A stretch of DNA of 64,000 nucleotides from Methylococcus sp. Mc7 (GTDB lineage Bacteria; Pseudomonadota; Gammaproteobacteria; Methylococcales; Methylococcaceae), in assembly GCF_019285515.1 (NCBI RefSeq), contig NZ_CP079095.1, positions 1,364,001 through 1,428,000 of the forward strand, in the 5' to 3' direction. The notes under the pieces are model-generated. The model was not told the origin of the DNA. It saw only the letters and a list, made by a program, of their open reading frames with translations, and searched no databases. The translations under genes and the position numbers were made by a program. Below, piece by piece: positions 58,365 to 64,000 of the stretch (its first letter is position 1; each line of letters opens with the position of its first letter).

Positions 58365-59159
58365 ATGAAGAAAGCAGCCGTACTGCTCCTCGGCATAGCC
58401 GCGAGCGCCTGCGCCACGTCTCCCTTGGGGCGCAGCCAGCTCATGCTGTTGCCGGACAGCCAGATGGCGATGCTGGGCGGTCAGTCGTTCGCCGCCGTGA
58501 AGCGTGAGATGCCGGTCGAGCCGGACCGGCAGGCCAACGATTATGTGCGCTGTGTCGCCGACGCGGTGACGCGCGAAGTCGGCGGAAGCTGGGAGGTTGC
58601 GCTGTTCAGGCAGGACAGCCCCAATGCGTTCGCTCTGCCCGGCGGCAAGATCGGCGTCCATACCGGAATGCTCCGCGTCGCCCGGAACCAGGACCAACTG
58701 GCGACGGTGCTGGCCCATGAGGTCGCCCACGTGCTTTCCCGCCATGCCAATGAGAGGCTGTCCCAGCAAGTGGCCGTCCAGCAGGGACTGAATGCCATGC
58801 AGGCTGTGGCCGACCCCACATCCGCGTCCGGCAAGACGCTCATGGGGCTGCTGGGACTCGGTGCGCAGTACGGCATCCTGATGCCCTACAGCCGCACCCA
58901 GGAAAGCGAGGCGGACCTGCTCGGGCTGGATCTCATGGCGCGCGCCGGTTTCGATCCGCGCCAGAGCATCGAACTGTGGAACAACATGGAAAGCTCAGGG
59001 GGCGGCCAACCGGTCGAATTTCTGTCCACCCATCCTTCGCATGCCACCCGCATGCAGGATCTGGCAAAGCGGATGCCCCAGGCGCTCGATTTGCAGCGCC
59101 AAGCGGACGCGAAAGGGCGTCGGCCGCAGTGCGACGGCATTCGGAAAGGGGGCGGCTGA
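58365..59159 (+). CDS. M48 family metalloprotease lipoprotein
   Basis: 264 residues. A lipoprotein signal with lipobox ASAC (Cys16), then an M48 protease with HEVAH (about 119) and the third zinc ligand in TQESEADLLGLDLMARAGFD, as in LoiP/YcaL. Likely outer-membrane-associated quality-control protease. 34 bp after msrA, so possibly in one transcript. Confidence 0.92.
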   Translation: MKKAAVLLLGIAASACATSPLGRSQLMLLPDSQMAMLGGQSFAAVKREMPVEPDRQANDYVRCVADAVTREVGGSWEVALFRQDSPNAFALPGGKIGVHTGMLRVARNQDQLATVLAHEVAHVLSRHANERLSQQVAVQQGLNAMQAVADPTSASGKTLMGLLGLGAQYGILMPYSRTQESEADLLGLDLMARAGFDPRQSIELWNNMESSGGGQPVEFLSTHPSHATRMQDLAKRMPQALDLQRQADAKGRRPQCDGIRKGGG

Positions 59160-59186
59160 CGAGCCGGGCGGGATAGGGAAGTAAAC

Positions 59187-59278
59187 AAAACGCAGGGGGA
59201 TCAGCCCTGCGTCGAAAGAGGAGGAGTCGCTCGCACTACCGTGCGGCGCGTCAACTCGAGGGAGGTAGTCTCGATGAC
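59187..59278 (-). ncRNA. Candidate small RNA opposite regB, with CCUCC motifs
   Basis: On the minus strand: a -35-like TTCACG (59313-59308) and -10-like TAAACT (59290-59285) spaced 17 bp, then a hairpin (TCGAG/CTCGA) with ACTACCTCC in its loop, a second hairpin CGCAC-GGTA-GTGCG (59245-59232), a single-stranded CTCCTCCTC stretch, and a terminator stem CGCAGGG/CCCTGCG (59211-59191) followed by TTTTGTTT. About 92 nt. No protein gene lies there. Prediction from layout only. Confidence 0.45.
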
Positions 59279-59314
59279 GGCTTTAGTTTATCAAGCCACA
59301 CCTGTGACGTGAAT

Positions 59315-59329
59315 GTGACAAATTGTCGC
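59315..59329. promoter_or_regulatory. RegA-like binding site upstream of regB
   Basis: GTGACAAATTGTCGC matches the published RegR/RegA-type box (GNGRCRTTNNGNCGC) at 13 of 15 positions. It lies 173 bp before regB and just upstream of the candidate small-RNA promoter on the other strand, so it could control either. Confidence 0.4.
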
Positions 59330-59502
59330 GTGGCAGGATGTCGCACATTTTGTCAAGCCCCACCTTTGGAAGGTGGTCTGAAAGCTCACTTCGCGCCGGC
59401 CGTCCGTCCCATCTTCACGCGCAACGTCGGCTGCCGGTTCGGGCCGCTGTGGCAAATTGCCGCAGATGTCCTCCTCGTCTTCCCCAACAGTAAGATAGGC
59501 CT

Positions 59503-60864
59503 ATGAGCGATTCCATGAACATCCCTATCCCTTCGGATTCGGACAACACCAACCGCAAGAATCTTCAATGGTTGTTCGTTCTCCGCAATCTGATGATCGG
59601 CGCTCAGGCTTTCATGATCCTGTTCAGTGTCTACGGTCTCGAGATCCCCTTGCGCCAGGCGCCGCTTTGGGGAATCGTGACGATCCAGTCGGTGTTCAAC
59701 TGGTGGACCTGGCTCAAGCTGTCCGATATCGAGCCGACGACGCAGATCGATCTCTTCATCCAGCTCATGGTCGATGTCTTCGCCATCGCCCTGATCCTTT
59801 ACTTCACCGGCGGAGCCAACAACCCCATCGCCTGGTTTTTCCTGCTGCCCCTCATCATCGCCGCGACGGTGCTGTCGCGCGCGTTCACTTGGCATCTCGT
59901 CATCCTGGCTTCCGGCTGCTACACGATTCTGATCGGTTACTACCAGCCGCTTCCGGCGCTCAATCCTGAAACATTGACGCCTCCCGTCCCGGCCCATGCG
60001 TTCATGATCGACCCTCAGCATGCCCACCTGCATGCGGTCATCGAGGAGCACCACGTCCAGCTCCATGCGTTCGGCATGTGGTTCGGGTTCGTCTTCAGCG
60101 CGGCCCTGGTGGCGTATTTCGTCGCTGAAATGGCGGAAAATCTGCGGGAGCGGGAGCGCAAGCTCGCGGAGGTCCGCGAACAGGGCCTGAGAAACGAGCG
60201 CGTCATCGCGCTGGGAACGCTCGCCGCGGGCGCAGCCCACGAAATGGGTACTCCATTGGGGACCATGGCCATCCTGATCAGCGAACTGGAGCAGGAGTTC
60301 GAAACCGAGCAGCGTGACGATCTTCAGGGGAAGATGCAGATACTCCGCGAGCAGGTCAAGCGCTGCAAGAACGCTCTCGCCGTGATGTCGGCCTCCGCGG
60401 GCGAAGGGCGGGCGGAGAGCGGCCACGTCATGCCGCTGCCGGACTACCTCGATGCCGTCATCGAAGACTGGAAGCAACAAAGCCTGCCGACGCCGCTCGG
60501 CTACTATCGCAACGGCACCCGGCCGATTCCCTCGATCATCGCCGAGCGCAGCCTGACGCATGCCCTGGTCAACATCATCAACAACGCTGCGGACGTGTCT
60601 CCGGAGGGCATACAAGTCGAGGCGCGCTGGACCGCGGAAAGGGTCACACTCGATGTCATCGACCATGGGCCGGGAGTGACGCCCGAACTCAGCCAGCAGC
60701 TCGGCAAGTCCCCGGTGACCACCAAGGATCACGGTCTGGGGGTCGGATTGTTCCTGGCCTTCTCCACCATCGAACGCCTGGGCGGCGTCATCAGCATGTC
60801 CGCTCGCATGCAGGGCGGCACCCGAACCCGCATTGTTCTACCCCTGATGCCATCATCGACATGA
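59503..60864 (+). CDS. regB: Redox sensor histidine kinase RegB/PrrB
   Basis: 453 residues. Six membrane segments with the ubiquinone-sensing loop FTGGANNPIAWFF (about 101), the H box LAAGAAHEMGTPLGTM (His about 246), the redox-active cysteine in EQVKRCKNAL (about 286) and a GHKL ATPase domain (INNAADVSPEG, KDHGLGVGLFLA). It senses quinone redox state and phosphorylates RegA. Overlaps regA by 4 bp. Confidence 0.95.
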   Translation: MSDSMNIPIPSDSDNTNRKNLQWLFVLRNLMIGAQAFMILFSVYGLEIPLRQAPLWGIVTIQSVFNWWTWLKLSDIEPTTQIDLFIQLMVDVFAIALILYFTGGANNPIAWFFLLPLIIAATVLSRAFTWHLVILASGCYTILIGYYQPLPALNPETLTPPVPAHAFMIDPQHAHLHAVIEEHHVQLHAFGMWFGFVFSAALVAYFVAEMAENLRERERKLAEVREQGLRNERVIALGTLAAGAAHEMGTPLGTMAILISELEQEFETEQRDDLQGKMQILREQVKRCKNALAVMSASAGEGRAESGHVMPLPDYLDAVIEDWKQQSLPTPLGYYRNGTRPIPSIIAERSLTHALVNIINNAADVSPEGIQVEARWTAERVTLDVIDHGPGVTPELSQQLGKSPVTTKDHGLGVGLFLAFSTIERLGGVISMSARMQGGTRTRIVLPLMPSST

Positions 60865-61415
60865 GCACACACGACGAGAAAAACGAGAGCCCCCATCTCC
60901 TGCTGGTGGATGACGATCCCACCTATTGCGAGGTGCTGCGGCAGGCTTTGGCCCGGCGGAATTACACCGTTCATGCCGCCAACGACGTGGAGACCGGCCT
61001 CGATCTGGCCGCGCGGATCGAGCCGGAATACGCAGTCATCGATCTACGGATCGGCCACGAGTCGGGGCTGACCCTGGTAAAGCGTTTGCACGAACTGGAT
61101 TCCAACACCCGCATCGTCGTGCTGACGGGGTTTGCCAGTATCGCGACGGCGGTGGAAGCCATCAAGCTGGGGGCTACCCACTATCTGACGAAGCCGGCCG
61201 ACACGGACGAAATCCTGGCAGCCCTTCACAAGGACGAGGGTGATACCTCAGTCGAAATCAAGGAAAAGCCGCTTTCGGTCAAGCGGCTCGAATGGGAGCA
61301 TCTGCAGAAGATCCTGGTGGAGCACGATGGCAATATTTCGGCGGCGGCGCGCGCGCTCGGGATGCACCGCCGCACGCTCCAGCGCAAGCTGGAAAAGCGT
61401 CCCGTCAAAGACTGA
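60861..61415 (+). CDS. regA: Response regulator RegA/PrrA
   Basis: 184 residues. Receiver domain with the acidic pair in LLLVDDDPTYCEVL, phospho-acceptor D61 in AVIDLRIG and K in YLTKPAD; a Fis-type helix-turn-helix at the C-terminus (ISAAARALGMHRRTLQRKL). Start overlaps the regB end, and it ends where the convergent gmk stop begins. Confidence 0.95.
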   Translation: MSTHDEKNESPHLLLVDDDPTYCEVLRQALARRNYTVHAANDVETGLDLAARIEPEYAVIDLRIGHESGLTLVKRLHELDSNTRIVVLTGFASIATAVEAIKLGATHYLTKPADTDEILAALHKDEGDTSVEIKEKPLSVKRLEWEHLQKILVEHDGNISAAARALGMHRRTLQRKLEKRPVKD

Positions 61416-62030
61416 TCAGCCCAGCAGGCCAGCAATCAGGCGTTCCAGTCGCGGCGTCTGTCGCCGGACGGTGAGGCGCTGGGTCTGGACGATCGCGCGG
61501 AGCTGGTTCAGGGCGAGATTGAAGTCGTCGTTGACGATCAGGTAATCGTATTCCGCATAATGCGACATCTCGGAAATGGCCGCCTCCATGCGGCGGGCGA
61601 TGACCGCTTCGGAGTCCTGCCGGCGGCTGCGCAAGCGCTGTTCCAGCGTCTCGCGGGAGGGCGGCAGGATGAAGATGGACACGCATGCGGGCATCAGCTC
61701 GCGGACCTGGCGGGCTCCTTGCCAGTCGATTTCGAGCACGGCATCCCGCCCGCCTGCCAGCATCTCCTCGACCGTCGCTTTCGCCGTACCGTAATAATTG
61801 TCGAAGACGCGGGCATATTCCAGAAATGCTCCGTCCGCGATCATTTGCTCGAACTCGGCCTTTTCCACGAAGCAGTAATCCTGGCCGGGCACTTCGCCCG
61901 GCCGCCGGGGCCGCGTCGTGTGCGACACCGATACCGCGAGGTCAGGAGCGCCATCGCAGAGCGCGCTGACCAGACTGGTTTTTCCTGCTCCGGAGGGTGC
62001 GGAGATGACGTAAAGGATTCCCTGTATCAT
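61416..62030 (-). CDS. gmk: Guanylate kinase
   Basis: 204 residues from ATG 62030 (MIQGILYVISAPSGAGKTSL, P-loop at 13-19). GMP-binding residues in SVSHTTRPRRPGE and the NYYGT segment are conserved. Converts GMP to GDP. A longer in-frame start at 62066 is not needed. Confidence 0.96.
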   Translation of the reverse strand: MIQGILYVISAPSGAGKTSLVSALCDGAPDLAVSVSHTTRPRRPGEVPGQDYCFVEKAEFEQMIADGAFLEYARVFDNYYGTAKATVEEMLAGGRDAVLEIDWQGARQVRELMPACVSIFILPPSRETLEQRLRSRRQDSEAVIARRMEAAISEMSHYAEYDYLIVNDDFNLALNQLRAIVQTQRLTVRRQTPRLERLIAGLLG

Positions 62031-62408
62031 TGATCGAGTCTGGGGGTGTTGGCCTGAAATTCGCAATAGGGGTACGCGTGAGGGTGCCGATCCGGTGCGG
62101 TCGTATTCTATCAGGGGGAGGGAACTTTCTTGGCGGGCCGGGGACCAACTGGAGTTGCCGCGATGGCGATACGCGTCGCGTGGAGATCTGCTTTTTGTTC
62201 GAACTGGCGCGGTTTCGTCTCAATGATATCCTGGCGGGCACGTTCGGGTTGATTGAGGACCATTATGGTGTACTTTAGACGCTATCGGTTGCGGACTTGT
62301 AAGCCTCGACGGCTGCAGGAGCTGGCGGAGCGCAGTAGCAAGTGAGGGGGAAGATGCAATCCCATACATCGAATAGCAGTGCATATGATTTGGGCAACGG
62401 GTGAGGAC
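62031..62408. other. Gap between gmk and the HAF-repeat gene
   Basis: 378 bp; no ORF with coding character and no RNA family that I recognise. It must hold promoters for gmk and the HAF-repeat gene. Confidence 0.4.
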
Positions 62409-64000
62409 ATGAAGCCATTCAACGATAAATTCCACTTGAAATCATTGGCCATAACGATTCTCGGCGCGCTTGGCGCCGTTTCTCCATCAGGTGTGATGGC
62501 GGCCGTTTACAGCGTCACCAATATCACGTCGCTTGCCGGGAATGTCGACGTCACGGACGTCAACGATGCCGGCCAAGTCGTCGGCTATTTCGATTCCGGG
62601 GACGACAAGCATTCTCCTCATGCTTTTATCTTCGCCGATGGCGGCATGATCGATCTTGGGGTGTTGGTCGGCGGCAGGAGCAGGTCCTGGAGCACCAACA
62701 ACGCCGCCGCCGTCGTGGGGCAATCGGGTAACGATCAGAATCCTGTCGCGTTTTACTACAGTTATTACGGCAACAAAAAGATGGTCGATCTCGGCATGCC
62801 TCAAGGGGCAACAGCCGCCGTTGCTTCGGCCATCAACAATAACGGCCAAATCGTGGGATGGGCCAAAATCGAGGGCGACAGACACGCGTTTCTATACAGC
62901 AATGGTGCTTTTTCCGACCTCGGCACGCTCGGGGGAGATTCCAGCTTTGGCACAGGCGTCAACGACGCCGGCCAAGTCGTAGGGTATGCGGAGACCGCCA
63001 CCAAAACTCCTCACGCATTCTTGTACGACAACGGCAACAAGATCGATCTGGGTACTCTGGGCGCCGACAAGAGCTACGCTACCGGCATCAACAACGGCGG
63101 CCAAGTGGTCGGATATTCAGACGTTTCCGCCGGGGTGACGCACGCATTTCTGTATAGCGGCGGCAGCATGGCGGATATCGGCACCTTGGGAGGGGGTACC
63201 AGTCAGGCTCTGGGGATCAACGATGCCGGCAAGATCGTCGGCATATCCACCACGACCGGCGGCCAGCAACGCGGCTTTCTCTACAGCGACGGCAAGATGT
63301 ATGACCTGTACGACCTGATGCCGGCGGAGGCGAACATCGCATCGGGCACCGAGATTCAGGGCATCGCCATCAACAACGCCGGCCAGATCGCGCTAACCGC
63401 CAGGACCGGAGCGAACCGGCGGGCCTTGCTGCTCACGCCGAATCTTCCGGCGGTGGTCGTCGAGGGACCTGCCGGCAATGTTGCCGAGAACGTGAAGGTG
63501 ACGCTGAGCGGTTCCCACAGTACCGCGCCCGCCTGTTCCCGGCAGGGGGCCCCCAAGCCTTGCCCGGTTTTCTCCTGGTCGCAGGTCGCAGGTCCCAGCG
63601 TCAGCCTGAAGGGAGCCGACACCGCTAACGCAAGTTTCACCACGCCAGTCTTGGGGCCCGGCCAAAAAAGCAGCGTGCTCACCTTCAAATTGAAGGTCAG
63701 CGACGGCTTGTTCAGTGACGAGGAACTTATCGATGTCACCGTGGTGGCCGACAACGTCGCCAATCAGCCGCCGATCGCCGATGCCGGCGAGGCACAGACG
63801 GTGAGGGAAGGGGCGAGCGTACATCTCGACGGTTCCGGGAGTTATGATCCGGAAGGAAGCGCGCTTACCTATGCATGGAGCAACGTTTCGACGGGCGAGC
63901 CGTGCAACACGGTAGCCTTGGACAACGACGCCAGCTCCTCGCCGAGTTTCACGGCGCCGCTGGTCGGCCAGACGCCGCAAACCTGCACGTTTTCTCTCAC
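62409..64000 (+). CDS. Secreted HAF-repeat and PKD-like protein (cut by the window end)
   Basis: At least 530 residues with no stop before the edge. A signal peptide (MKPFNDKFHLKSLAITILGA, ending near VMAA) is followed by about five HAF repeats of roughly 45 residues, each with the pattern INNAGQVVGYSD...HAFLYS-G-DLGTLGG (residues about 50-330), then Ig/PKD-like domains (VTLSGSHS, FSWSQVAGPSVSL, QPPIADAGEAQTV, SYDPEGSALTYAWS). Exported surface or biofilm-type protein; whether it ends in a PEP-CTERM sorting tail cannot be seen. Confidence 0.88.
   Translation, partial: MKPFNDKFHLKSLAITILGALGAVSPSGVMAAVYSVTNITSLAGNVDVTDVNDAGQVVGYFDSGDDKHSPHAFIFADGGMIDLGVLVGGRSRSWSTNNAAAVVGQSGNDQNPVAFYYSYYGNKKMVDLGMPQGATAAVASAINNNGQIVGWAKIEGDRHAFLYSNGAFSDLGTLGGDSSFGTGVNDAGQVVGYAETATKTPHAFLYDNGNKIDLGTLGADKSYATGINNGGQVVGYSDVSAGVTHAFLYSGGSMADIGTLGGGTSQALGINDAGKIVGISTTTGGQQRGFLYSDGKMYDLYDLMPAEANIASGTEIQGIAINNAGQIALTARTGANRRALLLTPNLPAVVVEGPAGNVAENVKVTLSGSHSTAPACSRQGAPKPCPVFSWSQVAGPSVSLKGADTANASFTTPVLGPGQKSSVLTFKLKVSDGLFSDEELIDVTVVADNVANQPPIADAGEAQTVREGASVHLDGSGSYDPEGSALTYAWSNVSTGEPCNTVALDNDASSSPSFTAPLVGQTPQTCTFSL

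Overview
The window looks like the origin-proximal part of the chromosome of a high-GC gammaproteobacterial methanotroph, most like Methylococcus. The basis is a ribulose monophosphate (RuMP) operon (hexulose-phosphate synthase, hexulose-phosphate isomerase, transaldolase, transketolase, class II aldolase), two tandem methylene-tetrahydromethanopterin dehydrogenase genes, a CbbR-type LysR regulator, and the order rpmH-rnpA-yidD-yidC-mnmE opposite dnaA-dnaN-recF-gyrB. The species is my inference; no 16S gene is present.

Layout. 1-10.6 kb: a leftward RuMP operon in which the block transketolase-aldolase-repeat membrane protein occurs twice (1-3977 and 6658-10632), with hxlA, hxlB and tal between the copies. 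Nearly all differences between the copies are small indels, and these genes are frameshifted as read, while the single-copy tal is intact. Residual sequencing error in repeats is the likeliest cause. 10.9-21.9 kb: CbbR-type regulator, then the replication and translation core genes, with two perfect parS-like palindromes inside recF. 21.9-29.1 kb: a degraded integrase-like gene, an AraC regulator, yicC, a penicillin-acylase homologue, rph and rdgB. 29.2-35.2 kb: a kinase-like gene, an orphan ATP-synthase epsilon-like gene, pyruvate phosphate dikinase and the two mtd genes. 35.3-37.6 kb: a split YeeE/YedE transporter pair and a sorbosone dehydrogenase-like protein. 37.65-44.5 kb: an accessory stretch bounded by tRNA-Phe and a CAT-anticodon tRNA, holding a broken regulator gene, a MITE-like element, an IS1380-type element with a shortened copy of itself inserted in it, and small membrane, transglutaminase-like and HigA-like genes. 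44.5-62 kb: rpoD-dnaG-yqeY-rpsU, tsaD, plsY, folB-folK-pteridine reductase, PAP2 phosphatase plus glycosyltransferase, cysQ, a GMP/IMP nucleotidase, hslO, msrA, an M48 lipoprotein protease, regB-regA and gmk. 62.4 kb to the edge: a secreted HAF-repeat/PKD protein, cut by the window end.

How the genes work together. Formaldehyde is fixed by HxlA and HxlB; Tkt, Tal and Fba regenerate ribulose 5-phosphate; the Mtd enzymes oxidise the remaining C1 units on tetrahydromethanopterin; PpdK interconverts pyruvate and PEP. The repeat protein encoded within the RuMP operon has a signal peptide, one membrane segment and five TGVxKYL repeats predicted to face the cytoplasm. I propose it as a membrane anchor for RuMP enzymes. 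A second candidate for novelty is a small RNA gene opposite regB, with CCUCC motifs, a U-tailed hairpin and a RegA-like box just upstream.
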